The translations under genes and the position numbers were made by a program. 64,000 nt of DNA, taken from NCBI GenBank assembly GCA_905480605.1, contig CAJQRD010000026.1, forward strand, positions 1 through 64,000, written 5' to 3'. The DNA comes from an uncultured Saprospiraceae bacterium (GTDB lineage Bacteria > Bacteroidota > Bacteroidia > Chitinophagales > Saprospiraceae). Under the pieces are notes generated by a model that did not search any database, was not told the DNA's origin, and saw nothing but the letters and a program-made list of their open reading frames with translations. Below, one piece after another: positions 52,175-61,613 of this stretch (positions within the stretch are counted from its first letter, which is position 1; each line of letters begins with the position of its first letter).

Positions 52175-53056
52175 TTAATTTAATTCCATTGGTACCTCCA
52201 TTAACAATATGCGAGCATTACTATCAGCCTTAACCTCAATCTTGTCGACATCCCAAATACCAAAACCATCACGCTTGTTTAATGATTGTCCGGCTATTGT
52301 AACATCACCTTCTAGGACAAATGCATATACGCCATTGTCTTTAGATTTCAACTCATAGGTATCTTTATGGTCGTTGTCGAACTCGGCTATGTGAAACCAT
52401 GCATTTTGATGAATCCAAACGCCTTCATCATCAGGACTAGGTGATAATATCTGAGAAAAACTATTTTTAAGATTCTTACTGTCTAAAGATATTTGATCGT
52501 AACGTGGTTCTACATTCTTCTTATTTGGGAATAACCAGATTTGCAAAAACTTAACTGCTCTATCTTTATTTTTGTTGTATTCACTATGATGGATTCCTGT
52601 ACCTGCACTCATTACCTGTACGTCGCCTTGCTTAATAACAGTGGTATTGCCCATGCTGTCTTTATGCTCTAGGTCTCCTTCCAAAGGAATAGATATAATC
52701 TCCATGTTGTCATGCGGGTGTCTACCAAAACCTTTACTACCATCAACAATGTCATCATTAAGTACGCGCAGCACACCAAAGTGCATACGGTCAGGATTAT
52801 GATAATTGGCAAAACTAAAACTATGGTGTGAGTTTAACCAACCATGATCGGCATGGCCTCTTGTCTCTGCTTTGTGTAGAACTGTATTCATTGTATTTGC
52901 TTCTTTATTTGGCAAGTGATTAAACCCAACGCGTTGCATTAATTTATCATAAGTAGATTCCTTCTTTATGACGGAATTTGCGCCAAGTATTGTGCTTCCT
53001 GCAACTACACCTGCTGCAGATGCCAAAGTCTTTTTGATAAATTTCTTCCTGTCCAT
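52175..53056 (-). CDS. Pirin family protein with an N-terminal export signal
   Basis: A 293-residue protein with a double-stranded beta-helix (cupin) pirin core: RGHADHGWLNSHHSFSFANY, GFGRHPHDNMEIISIPLEGD with the metal-binding HPHDNME, and MSAGTGIHHSEYN. The C-terminal cupin ends ILLMEVPMEL. The first 45 residues (MDRKKFIKKTLASAAGVVAG) look like a Tat-type signal, RKKF in place of RR-x-F, followed by a hydrophobic stretch, which ordinary quercetin-2,3-dioxygenase-like pirins lack. The substrate is unknown. It sits in a minus-strand region with the carboxypeptidase gene upstream. Confidence 0.88.
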   Translation of the reverse strand: MDRKKFIKKTLASAAGVVAGSTILGANSVIKKESTYDKLMQRVGFNHLPNKEANTMNTVLHKAETRGHADHGWLNSHHSFSFANYHNPDRMHFGVLRVLNDDIVDGSKGFGRHPHDNMEIISIPLEGDLEHKDSMGNTTVIKQGDVQVMSAGTGIHHSEYNKNKDRAVKFLQIWLFPNKKNVEPRYDQISLDSKNLKNSFSQILSPSPDDEGVWIHQNAWFHIAEFDNDHKDTYELKSKDNGVYAFVLEGDVTIAGQSLNKRDGFGIWDVDKIEVKADSNARILLMEVPMELN

Positions 53057-53277
53057 TAAATGGTAATTTAATGCTATAACAATTTAGGGCTTAAAATTGT
53101 TTATTGCCAATACTTTCGCAAGGATTTTATCATTGTATATAACTCATCCTTCAAAAAAAAAAGTGAGCCTTCGTTAATATAAACAAAGACTGGATTTACA
53201 AAGCAAGAGAGCAATTTCAATTTCTGGTAAAAGCGGGATGCATTTCCTTTACAAAGAATCAATTAAGTCAGTGCCTC

Positions 53278-55701
53278 CTATATCTTAACAACCTTCTCAA
53301 CTCCAAGATTCAGCCCATCAATAGCAGTATGCAAATAATAAACACCTTCTGGCAAGTCAGAATTACCAATAACCATTTCATACTTGCCGACTGACAATCC
53401 TTGACTATTGATTTTCTCAACCACCTCACCTAAACTGTTAACCAATCTTACATTTATAATATTAGCTTTAGACAGAAGGTCTATTTTTAAATTGAAAGTT
53501 TCATGGAATGGATTAGGAAACACCTCCATTCCAGCAACCATATGTGGTATGTTATGATTATTTGATATGGTTTCATTTACAACCTCAATTTTTAGATCGT
53601 CAAAGTAAAAACCATCACCATCTACATATCCGTCCGATCTTAATATTAATCTAAGTGTAACAAATTCTCCTAAGTAGTCACTAAGGTCCATTCTCTCTAA
53701 TATCCATTCATTCTGAACACCATCATAAACTGGCTCATTAATAACTTCACTCTGAACTGCATTCTTTGTATAGTCTCCACAAAGCGCTTCAAAATTAACA
53801 CCATCTTTTGATACCAAAATTTGTACAAAATCATAACCAGCTTCAATCTCCCATTTAGCAAAAAACGTAAGTATCGCTTGTTGAGCTAGAGTAAGGTCTA
53901 TTCTTTCAACTAAAGTTATGATATTGGTTTCATTATCATCATAATCCCCATTTGGTGAATCTGTTATACTTGAAGAATCTGAAACAAAACTGCTTGTTGT
54001 AGTTGACCACTTACCATCAACAGACCATTCATTTATTTCATTTGCCTCTGTTGAAAATGCAATATCACTTTCTCCTTCTATAAAGACCTTAGTTATTGTA
54101 TCTGTAGTTAAAAATTGCCCGTTATCTAATTCTATAACGAACTTTACTTCATCTCCACTTTTAACTTCATCTGCCAACTTAAATGAAAAACTATTACTTG
54201 CTTTTTCCAAATGCTTCAATGTAAATGTCTCTTCAACACTTCCAACCATTATTACATTGTTGTTAATACTGTAAGTTCTTAATGTCAAATCGCCATCACC
54301 CAGTCCATATTTTGCAACTTCCAACTCAAACGTCCCTTCGCGTTCAGTTAGCTGATTGGATGAGATAACTTCTTTTGCTTCACCATAATTTAATAGCAAA
54401 TGAGCTGCTGTTAGATTTTGCAAAACATTATCTTTATTAATGTCATCAATCGCAGATTCTGGAGGCCAAAAACCAAAATTCTGAGGTCCAGATTCAGGGG
54501 TTAATGAATAAATTATAGGTTTAGAAATAGTGTCGCCATACATCCAGTCATCACTATCTCCATTTACGGTATACCCTACTGTTTCAGTTCCTGTTCCAGC
54601 AAAGTAATTATTATCTCGCGTCATTAATCTTGCGAAATTCGTGAAGGTCTCATGATCTTCAGTCGGCTGATCACTGTATCCCCAAGGATAGATCAACAAA
54701 TTACCAAAAGTGTGGTAATTCAATGTAATTCTAAAATTATGTGAATTACAAAAATCTCTTACCGCTTGTGTTTCAGGTTCAGAAAAACCTTCTGTCCCTC
54801 TATAAGTATCATTGTTAGGATTGTTAGAAGATCCCTGATTGTCAAATCCCCAGTTAAATCCATAATTACGATTCAAATCAACACCTTTTATATCACCATT
54901 TTCATCTGAATACCTGTTCTTTCTCCATAATCCACCACCATTGGGTTGAATCATCTCATTAAATACATATCCATCTGGGTTTACAATTGGAATAAAATAC
55001 ATTTCTGTATTGTCAACCAAGTATTTTACCTCCTCATTGGTTTCATAGTTCTCCAACAAGTACCACATGTAAAACACCATTTGCGCCAAACTGTTTGGTT
55101 CACGTGCATGGTGTAAAGCAGTGTATAAAACTTCTGGCTCATCTTCCTCAATATTAGGATTGTCAGATATGCGCAACCATTCAATAGGTCGACCTTCATG
55201 TGTTAATATATTACCTATCGGAGTCTTTGCAGAAATTAAGTTTGGATACAGATCAACCATTTTGTCCAATTCAGCAAGTGTTTCTGAATATGTCAAATAA
55301 CCTCCCATTGAACCATATGTATAATTTGCAGGTGTCTCATAAATATGAACTGCAATGGATGGGCCAGCACAATCGATTGCTCTTGTCTCCAATTCATCTC
55401 CATGATCGTGACTGTGGGCTACATCATTTTGCTGTGCATAATAATGCGCAACATCCTCAATTTGGATTTCGAATTCTATATTGTTGGCTTTTAGTATTTC
55501 GATCTCGTATGCTGAAAAATCATTGATTAGATATTTCCCTTTTTTATAAATACCATGATCTGCTTCAAGACCCAGCTTAGCAATATCCGTAATATGAGTA
55601 TCCGTAAGGTCAATTTTTACGCGGGCAAAAGTTAGTTTATCACTTTGAGCTTCTGAATTGTTGAAAATAAATAATAGGCAGATAAAAAGAAAAATCCTCA
55701 T
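53278..55701 (-). CDS. M14 zinc carboxypeptidase with T9SS sorting domain
   Basis: An 807-residue secreted enzyme with a signal peptide (MRIFLFICLLFIFNNSEAQ). After a propeptide (KLTFARVKIDLTDTHITDIA) comes the M14 domain: zinc ligands HAREPNS (His and Glu) and LNYHTFGNLLIYPWG (His), arginine and asparagine in GVDLNRNYGFNWG, and the catalytic Glu in SLTPESGPQNFG. A MAM/CBM-like region follows (WEIEAGYDFVQILVSKDG). The C-terminus is a type A sorting domain (MEVFPNPFHETFNLKIDLLS then GVYYLHTAIDG). It removes C-terminal residues from peptides outside the cell. Confidence 0.94.
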   Translation of the reverse strand: MRIFLFICLLFIFNNSEAQSDKLTFARVKIDLTDTHITDIAKLGLEADHGIYKKGKYLINDFSAYEIEILKANNIEFEIQIEDVAHYYAQQNDVAHSHDHGDELETRAIDCAGPSIAVHIYETPANYTYGSMGGYLTYSETLAELDKMVDLYPNLISAKTPIGNILTHEGRPIEWLRISDNPNIEEDEPEVLYTALHHAREPNSLAQMVFYMWYLLENYETNEEVKYLVDNTEMYFIPIVNPDGYVFNEMIQPNGGGLWRKNRYSDENGDIKGVDLNRNYGFNWGFDNQGSSNNPNNDTYRGTEGFSEPETQAVRDFCNSHNFRITLNYHTFGNLLIYPWGYSDQPTEDHETFTNFARLMTRDNNYFAGTGTETVGYTVNGDSDDWMYGDTISKPIIYSLTPESGPQNFGFWPPESAIDDINKDNVLQNLTAAHLLLNYGEAKEVISSNQLTEREGTFELEVAKYGLGDGDLTLRTYSINNNVIMVGSVEETFTLKHLEKASNSFSFKLADEVKSGDEVKFVIELDNGQFLTTDTITKVFIEGESDIAFSTEANEINEWSVDGKWSTTTSSFVSDSSSITDSPNGDYDDNETNIITLVERIDLTLAQQAILTFFAKWEIEAGYDFVQILVSKDGVNFEALCGDYTKNAVQSEVINEPVYDGVQNEWILERMDLSDYLGEFVTLRLILRSDGYVDGDGFYFDDLKIEVVNETISNNHNIPHMVAGMEVFPNPFHETFNLKIDLLSKANIINVRLVNSLGEVVEKINSQGLSVGKYEMVIGNSDLPEGVYYLHTAIDGLNLGVEKVVKI

Positions 55702-55849
55702 TTAAATTATCTTGTTGTTTAGAAAATGCTTTACGCAGGCACAAATATGGAATAATAATATGTTTATGTAAAGTTGTTTTTCTGAATAATTAACAATTAA
55801 ATGAAAATTGTCTTTTGGGATAACATTATTGAGGCAATTTCAAAATAGG

Positions 55850-55983
55850 GCTCGGCTCTGTCAGAGCTAAGCTCTGACAGAGCCGAGCAAAGTCATTGAA
55901 CATAAATGGTTAACAATCAATATTTTAACAAAATTATTAGAAATTTTGACAGAAAAGAACCTGACAGAGCTCCGCTCTGTCAG
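55850..55983. repeat. Two related hairpins after ubiE
   Basis: At 55850-55888 there are 19-base perfect arms (GCTCGGCTCTGTCAGAGCT and its complement) around a single base. At 55961-55983 a second hairpin has 10-bp arms CTGACAGAGC / GCTCTGTCAG and a 3-base loop, followed by AGCTTAGCT, which echoes the first. Both lie between the carboxypeptidase start and the ubiE stop, on the upstream side of the former. They may act as terminators or be REP-like elements. Confidence 0.8.
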
Positions 55984-56010
55984 AGCTTAGCTACCATCAC
56001 ATTAAAACGC

Positions 56011-56739
56011 CTATTTGAACGCCTTGTAAATAGTTGACAGTCCTTTGGCTTGAGGAATAACTTCTACTCTACTGTACCCTACTTTTTCGAGTATCAATTT
56101 TAGTTTTTGACCGTATGGGAAAGTATTCGCAGATTCAGAAAGGTATGAATATGCTCGCTTGTCCTTTGAAAACAACTTACCAATCAAAGGTAATATCACT
56201 TTAGTATGAATAGCATATCCCTGTCTCAAGATAAATGAATCAGGAACCGATGTTTCAAGAATGACCAACATACCATCTTTATTGAGCACCCGTTTTATTT
56301 CAGAAAGTCCTTTTTCTAAATCTTCAAAATTTCTAATTCCATAAGTTACAGATACCACATCAAATTCATTTTCGCCAAAAGGTAAGTTCTCAGCATCACC
56401 CACTTGAAAGACAATCCTGCTGTCCAAATCAGTATCTTTGATTTTATCTATAGCAACTTGTAGCATTCCACTTGAAATGTCTAAACCCACAATCCTAGTT
56501 GCATCCGTTTTACCATACATAATAGCCATATCACCTGTACCAGTTGCAATATCAAGAATGGTATCGTGTTTTTGAGATTTGATATACTTAAAAACATTCT
56601 TTCGCCAGCCAATATCCATCCCAAATGTGATTACTCGGTTGAGTATATCATAATTACCCGAAATGTTATCAAACATTTGAGTTACTTGATCTTTTTTTCC
56701 TCCTTTCCAGTCCTTGTAGGGTTTTACAACTTCGTTCAT
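56011..56739 (-). CDS. ubiE: Demethylmenaquinone methyltransferase (UbiE/MenG)
   Basis: A 242-residue class I SAM methyltransferase with the ubiE/menG signature: FDNISGNYDILNRVITFGMD, SAM-binding ILDIATGTGDMAI, GLDISSGMLQVA, GDAENLPFGENEFDVVSVTYG and IRNFEDLEKGLSEIKRVLNKD. It converts demethylmenaquinol to menaquinol in the last step of menaquinone synthesis, at the membrane. Menaquinone is the usual Bacteroidota quinone, so menG would be the better role name. Confidence 0.96.
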   Translation of the reverse strand: MNEVVKPYKDWKGGKKDQVTQMFDNISGNYDILNRVITFGMDIGWRKNVFKYIKSQKHDTILDIATGTGDMAIMYGKTDATRIVGLDISSGMLQVAIDKIKDTDLDSRIVFQVGDAENLPFGENEFDVVSVTYGIRNFEDLEKGLSEIKRVLNKDGMLVILETSVPDSFILRQGYAIHTKVILPLIGKLFSKDKRAYSYLSESANTFPYGQKLKLILEKVGYSRVEVIPQAKGLSTIYKAFK

Positions 56740-56872
56740 TTGTATTAGATAAATGCTTGAATATTAATTGTTGCAAAGATCAATATTATCTTTGTCATAT
56801 ACTGCTAAAAGTACAAAAAATCAACTCACAGAATATTGTAGTTAACAGAAGAACTGACTTAATGTTTTGCGA

Positions 56873-57808
56873 TTACCTTAATATAAACTCAACAAGCTTT
56901 TGAATAAATTCATTCACCAAACCTACTGTAGGATCTTCGTAGTTTTTTGCATTCTTCATTTTATCCAAAGTATCTGCAAATTTCATTGCATGATTCATGT
57001 TTTGAATCAGTAAGGTATCCGCAGAAGGCATCGCATTTCTCAAGAATTCATATTGATCCATTTGAACTTGAAAATCCATTTCTCCTTGTACTATTAATAC
57101 TGGCACATCAACTTTTTGAATTTCTAGCGTTGGGTTATAATTTATCCAAGACAATAAAAATGGTTGTACCTCTCTTCTAAACATTGCGCGAAATGGTTCA
57201 ACAATACTGTCAGTTTCTACAAATTCCGCTCTGCTTATTTTTTCAAAAAGTGTATCGATGACAGCACCAAAGAAAAATTTATTTATGGGCGGATTGTAAA
57301 TTTGCTTTCTTATTACTAAATCTATTTTTTCACCTGCACCAGCCAAACTGATGCACTTATCAACTGCCGAATCTTGTGAAACTAAAAAAGCAATTAAAGA
57401 GCCCTGACTGTGACCTAATATTATTATTTCAGAAAATCGTTGATCCTTCTTTAAAAACTGCACCCAAGATTTGGCATCATCCACAAAATCCTCAAACATC
57501 GTATTCTCCAAATTGGTCATCTGCTCTATTGACTTTCCTGCCGATCGTTTATCCACCCTTAATGTGGAAATATTATATTTCCCCAAAGAGTCACTCAGCA
57601 TTTTATAGGACATTCCTTTTCCCATATTTCTATCAGTTGGTCCTGACCCAGCAATAATTAAAACAACTGGAGATTGATCTTGACTGTCAACAACGGTCAA
57701 TGTTCCGAACAATGTTCCATCTGCAACATCAATACTAACTTCAGAAGAAGTTTGAGCATTCAAAATCAAAGAGAAAATACTTAGATAAAATGTGAGCTTG
57801 ATTTTCAT
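56873..57808 (-). CDS. Secreted alpha/beta hydrolase
   Basis: A 311-residue protein with a signal peptide (LTFYLSIFSLILNAQ). The alpha/beta hydrolase domain has oxyanion region IIAGSGPTDRNMGKG, nucleophile elbow ILGHSQGSLIAF (Ser in GHSQG), acid LIVQGEMDFQV (Asp or Glu) and His in QNMNHAMKF. The substrate is unknown (esterase-like). The C-terminal DNA lies 133 bp upstream of ubiE on the same strand. Confidence 0.87.
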   Translation of the reverse strand: MKIKLTFYLSIFSLILNAQTSSEVSIDVADGTLFGTLTVVDSQDQSPVVLIIAGSGPTDRNMGKGMSYKMLSDSLGKYNISTLRVDKRSAGKSIEQMTNLENTMFEDFVDDAKSWVQFLKKDQRFSEIIILGHSQGSLIAFLVSQDSAVDKCISLAGAGEKIDLVIRKQIYNPPINKFFFGAVIDTLFEKISRAEFVETDSIVEPFRAMFRREVQPFLLSWINYNPTLEIQKVDVPVLIVQGEMDFQVQMDQYEFLRNAMPSADTLLIQNMNHAMKFADTLDKMKNAKNYEDPTVGLVNEFIQKLVEFILR

Positions 57809-57909
57809 AGTTTATAAATAAGTTAACCAAATTACAATTATTATAATGAAGTGATATTTAGCAGTTGATAAATTATTTTACAAATGCCTAAATTCAATTT
57901 ATTTCAATA

Positions 57910-58233
57910 CTATTGTAATTCCCTTGGTAGAAAAAATTCTACCTTCTCACAGTTTGGACAAACATAAACATCATAAGATGAACGGCTATCTAAGAGATCT
58001 GTAATATTTCCACCAATATTAGATTCTTTTCTAAACTTACGATTTGCGCCAAAAAGCATTGTCGTTTTACAACGTAAGCAATCTATTTTTTTGGAAGAAA
58101 GTCCTTCACGTTTTATATCCATATCATTACTAACAAAACCTTCTGCTTTTTTAGTCGCAAAATTATAACTGCAATTCCAACATACATTGTATTCATCATG
58201 AACAGAAACTATACAGTTTGGACATTCTTTCAT
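57910..58233 (-). CDS. Small double zinc-ribbon protein
   Basis: A 107-residue cytosolic protein with two Cys-rich modules. The N-terminal one has CPNC and CWNC 13 residues on (MKECPNCIVSVHDEYNVCWN); the second has CLRC and, about 45 residues later, CPNC (YDVYVCPNCEKVEFFL). Each pair probably binds one zinc. No family is named. Function unknown, possibly nucleic-acid or protein binding. Confidence 0.7.
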   Translation of the reverse strand: MKECPNCIVSVHDEYNVCWNCSYNFATKKAEGFVSNDMDIKREGLSSKKIDCLRCKTTMLFGANRKFRKESNIGGNITDLLDSRSSYDVYVCPNCEKVEFFLPRELQ

Positions 58234-58319
58234 GCTTGATCGATTTTAATTATAAATAATGAACGAAGAAATAACAAAATTGGTTTCATTAAATAATAAC
58301 CTCAATATAACTATACAAA

Positions 58320-58724
58320 ATGGAAACCCAAGAATACAAATCCCTCAAAAAAATACATGCTGTATTTTGCATTGGCACAACGACTGTACTTTTTGTCAAC
58401 CATTATATAAAAAAGATTTCTTTTGATAATTTAAGTGGGGAAATTGATACTCCATCACTATTTATAATTGGATTTGGTACCGTTATGGCTGTTCTTTCAG
58501 TTATCATTTTCAATAAAACAAGAGGTTCCGATCAACAAAGCAAAACTGACTGCATTAAATTGCGCAAAGCATACATTATTAAATGGGCTGTCTTAGAAGG
58601 AGCAGTATTGCTTAGTTTCACTTACTACTTTTATTTAAATGGCCATCAGCTTACCTTATTATCAGGGTTTACTTTGTTAATCCTATTGGTTATTTCAAGT
58701 CCTAAGCTGGTCACCCATGAATAA
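58320..58724 (+). CDS. Small four-helix membrane protein, paralogue 1
   Basis: A 134-residue protein with four hydrophobic helices (IHAVFCIGTTTVLFVNHYI, LFIIGFGTVMAVLSVIIF, WAVLEGAVLLSFTYYFYL, LTLLSGFTLLILLVIS). The layout matches its neighbour at 58899. No catalytic motif seen. Family unknown to me; the role may be structural in the envelope. Confidence 0.65.
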   Translation: METQEYKSLKKIHAVFCIGTTTVLFVNHYIKKISFDNLSGEIDTPSLFIIGFGTVMAVLSVIIFNKTRGSDQQSKTDCIKLRKAYIIKWAVLEGAVLLSFTYYFYLNGHQLTLLSGFTLLILLVISSPKLVTHE

Positions 58725-58898
58725 AGTAGAGTTTCTCGCATAAACACGCAGCCTGATTTTTGTTTTACTATATTGTAATCGATATTGGTGTACTTAAGTA
58801 AATAAAGCCTACATTAAAATGAAGTCACCAAGTTTTGATTTAAATTTGATTGAAACACAAACGGTTTTGTTCGAAACAATAAAATAAAAAATACAATA

Positions 58899-59312
58899 TT
58901 GCCTAAAAATACAATCATACAAAACTTACGATTGATCAAGGCAAGCTTTGTTATCGTACTTGTATCTATTTTTGCAGCACAATACTTTTTTGTAACACCG
59001 CCAAACAAGGATTATTTTAACGTTAATCTTGATATAGTTACTGGAGTGGTTGTATTATTCAGTATTCTACTGACATGGCTTTCAATTTACAATTACAGAA
59101 AAATAAAAAGCACTATTGATACAGTTAAACAAATGCAAAGTGATGATATTAAGGAGTCATATATACAAACATGGGCACCTATTGCTGGTGCATGTTTGAT
59201 CTGCCAATTGGTTTACTTTCATATATATGGCAATGTAGTTCTTATCCTTGTATCGCTAATTACACTATTAATACTGCTATCATTAAAAATTAAGAATGCT
59301 AATACGAAATAG
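58899..59312 (+). CDS. Small four-helix membrane protein, paralogue 2
   Basis: A 137-residue protein with the same layout as the preceding gene: short N-terminus, two helices (ASFVIVLVSIFAAQYFF, DIVTGVVVLFSILLTWLSIY), a charged middle with KSTIDTVKQMQSDDIKES, then two more helices (WAPIAGACLICQLVYFHIY, LVSLITLLILLSLKI). It starts at TTG (58899), there being no ATG in frame nearby, so the exact start is uncertain. A TAAATTTG box lies at 58841-58848. Confidence 0.6.
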   Translation: MPKNTIIQNLRLIKASFVIVLVSIFAAQYFFVTPPNKDYFNVNLDIVTGVVVLFSILLTWLSIYNYRKIKSTIDTVKQMQSDDIKESYIQTWAPIAGACLICQLVYFHIYGNVVLILVSLITLLILLSLKIKNANTK

Positions 59313-59389
59313 ACTCTGGTCCATTCTAATCCAAAAATTGTGGCATTTCACCTCAATTATATGTTCCTTTGCACTTGTAAATTTATAAT

Positions 59390-60733
59390 ATGTTGTTTTC
59401 TGATTTAAATCTAAATAAGACTTTACTCAATGCACTCGATGAATTAAATATCACCGAGCCCACTGCTATACAGGCTAAGTCCTTTGCACCTATAATGTCA
59501 GGAAAAGATATCGTTGGTATATCACAAACGGGTACTGGAAAGACATTCGCCTTTTTATTGCCAACTTTGAGGCTGTGGAAGTTTTCAAAATCACCTAATG
59601 CACAAATCCTAATTATTGTACCTACAAGAGAACTCGTTGTACAAATAGTAGATGCCATAAACAGTTTGACGACCTATATGAGTGTGCATACTGTTGGTGT
59701 TTATGGAGGTACCAATATGAGACCGCAACTGATAGCTGTAGAAGCTGGGCTTGACATTGTTGTTGGGACTCCAGGTCGATTGGTTGATCTAATCAGAACC
59801 GGTTCACTCAAAACAAAAGGCATCAAAAGGGTAATCATTGATGAAGTTGATGAGATGTTAAACCTTGGTTTTAGAACTCAATTAAAGAATTTAATAGATT
59901 TTCTTCCGGCTAAAAGACAGCACCTCATGTTTTCTGCCACGATGACAGAAGATGTTGAGGAAGTTATAAATGGTATTACTGATTACTATACAAAAATTGA
60001 AGCGGCACCATCTGGCGCACCTCTTGAAAATATAGAACAAATAGGATACCCAGCCGCAAACTTTAATACCAAAGCAAATTTATTACAGCATTTATTTGAA
60101 TCGGATGAAACTATGACAAAAGTTTTGGTATTTGCTAAAACTAAAAAACTAGCTGATGCTTTATTCGAAAGAATGCAGCCACATTTTGAAGAAACCATAG
60201 GTATTATTCATTCTTCAAAATCTCAAAACAATAGATTCAAAACAGTAGCATCTTTTCAAGAAGGCACATTCACTTATTTGATTGCAACTGACATTATTGC
60301 CAGAGGTTTAGATGTCTCAAAAGTTACCCACGTAATCAACTTTGACTTAACCGATACTGCTGAAAAATATATTCACAGAATTGGACGTACTGGTCGATCA
60401 GAACAAAAAGGTATTGCCATTTCTTTCATCTCTGAAGATGACAAACCGTATCAATTAGAGATTGAGGAATTGATGAATCTTAAAATAGATTTGGTTCCTT
60501 TCCCTGAGAACGTTGAAGTATCGGATGAATTGATTCCGTTAGAAGAACTTAAAGATCTCATTCCGCATAATTTACATAAAGTTAAAATAGCTGAACCAAC
60601 TGGTCCTGCCTTTCATGAAAAGTCATCGAAAAACTCGAAAATCAACAACAAGATTCGTCATGTTGAATTGATGAAAGCCAAATACGGTAAGCCTAGAACG
60701 AGAGGAGATAAATTCCAGAATAAGAAGAAATAA
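59390..60733 (+). CDS. DEAD-box ATP-dependent RNA helicase (RhlE-like)
   Basis: A 447-residue cytosolic helicase. Motifs in order: Q motif with EPTAIQAKSFAPI, I AQTGTGKT-type (SQTGTGKTFAFLLP), Ia PTRELVVQ, Ib TPGRLVDL, II DEVD (IIDEVDEMLNLGF) rather than the usual DEAD, III SAT, V ATDIIARGLDV, VI HRIGRTGRSE. A basic C-terminal tail (AKYGKPRTRGDKFQNKKK) binds RNA. It unwinds short RNA duplexes in ribosome assembly or RNA decay. DEVD variants retain the catalytic acids and are common. Confidence 0.95.
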   Translation: MLFSDLNLNKTLLNALDELNITEPTAIQAKSFAPIMSGKDIVGISQTGTGKTFAFLLPTLRLWKFSKSPNAQILIIVPTRELVVQIVDAINSLTTYMSVHTVGVYGGTNMRPQLIAVEAGLDIVVGTPGRLVDLIRTGSLKTKGIKRVIIDEVDEMLNLGFRTQLKNLIDFLPAKRQHLMFSATMTEDVEEVINGITDYYTKIEAAPSGAPLENIEQIGYPAANFNTKANLLQHLFESDETMTKVLVFAKTKKLADALFERMQPHFEETIGIIHSSKSQNNRFKTVASFQEGTFTYLIATDIIARGLDVSKVTHVINFDLTDTAEKYIHRIGRTGRSEQKGIAISFISEDDKPYQLEIEELMNLKIDLVPFPENVEVSDELIPLEELKDLIPHNLHKVKIAEPTGPAFHEKSSKNSKINNKIRHVELMKAKYGKPRTRGDKFQNKKK

Positions 60734-60743
60734 TAAACGTTTG

Positions 60744-61028
60744 TCAACTTCCAGCAAGGGTAAACCTATGTTTCATTTTAATTTGTTTACCGTTTTTATA
60801 TATACCATATTGGTCAATTATATTCTTTAAATTTTTAACTTTAAGCTTCTGCTCATCACTTGATGTTGAACAGTATTTACGCGAACCATTTTCATCTAAA
60901 TAAGAAAGCCAAACACCTTCTCTTAAGCCATTTACATAATTCCCTTTACTGTGGAAAGTACCATCAGAATTGTAATAAGTCCAAAGTCCATTTGGTTTTC
61001 TATGAACAAATTTCCTCTTAGCTGCCAA
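60744..61028 (-). CDS. MORN-like / YwqK-type repeat protein fragment
   Basis: A 94-codon TTG-started ORF with MORN-like repeats as in YwqK-type proteins (HRKPNGLWTYYNSDGTFHSK then GNYVNGLREGVWLSYLDENG). It is in the same reading frame as the upstream ORF (61035-61364), separated only by TAA, so it may be the C-terminal part of one longer protein. No start codon of good quality is present. Its stop is 11 bases from the convergent helicase stop. Confidence 0.6.
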   Translation of the reverse strand: MAAKRKFVHRKPNGLWTYYNSDGTFHSKGNYVNGLREGVWLSYLDENGSRKYCSTSSDEQKLKVKNLKNIIDQYGIYKNGKQIKMKHRFTLAGS

Positions 61029-61034
61029 GTCACA

Positions 61035-61433
61035 TTATTCATCATTCCAAGCACTTCTTTGCTTTGGTTTTAAAAACTGAACGACTACCCTTTTGAAATT
61101 CTTATCAGCGTTTTGTACAAACATATTATTAGTACAAAAACCTCTCATATTTGCACCGTTCACTTTATAAGAAAAAATATAAAGTTGATCAAACTCGGAA
61201 TAATTTACGCCATTAGATGAACTTTGAGTTGAAGAATAAATTATTACCTCTGCTCCGTGTGGATTATATTTAATGTCTTCAGTTACCTCGAATGTGTATT
61301 TAAAATACTCTATTGTGAAGCTGCTATTATTAGGGCTATCTTGCGCACTTAAAATATCACCCACTTTTTCTTTACTGATAACTTTCCCTTTAAATACAAG
61401 ATTGTTTTGATTGGTTACTAAAATATCAAGGAA
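61035..61433 (-). pseudogene. TIMP-like OB-fold domain fragment
   Basis: The open frame runs from about 61433 (after a TGA) with no ATG. It contains NLVFKGKVISKEKVGDI, YFKYTFEVTEDIKYNPHGAE and GFCTNNMF, which resemble the netrin/TIMP-like domain 'vFkGkV...y.F.V...ykG' seen in Bacteroidota lipoproteins. A GTG at 61364 is the only possible internal start. The N-terminal signal peptide and the usual CxC pair are missing. It ends in TAA at 61035, followed in frame by the MORN-like ORF. I regard it as an N-terminally truncated gene or an assembly artefact. Confidence 0.55.
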
Positions 61434-61613
61434 TCAATATTTTCAAAATAAATTGAGAGCAGCTACATCAAGCAACTACAATACGATATTTATTTCCAAA
61501 AGGAAGCCAGAAATGTAAGGTTATTTGCTTCACCGATCTTTGCTGTTAGAGGCAGCAATGTCTATTATCTTCTAAAAATACTAGTACGTCTAATCATTAT
61601 GCGATAATGATTA

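Noticed and set aside
59850-59860. DEVD instead of DEAD in the helicase as a loss-of-function
   Set aside because: The catalytic Asp and Glu are kept and such variants are common in active helicases.
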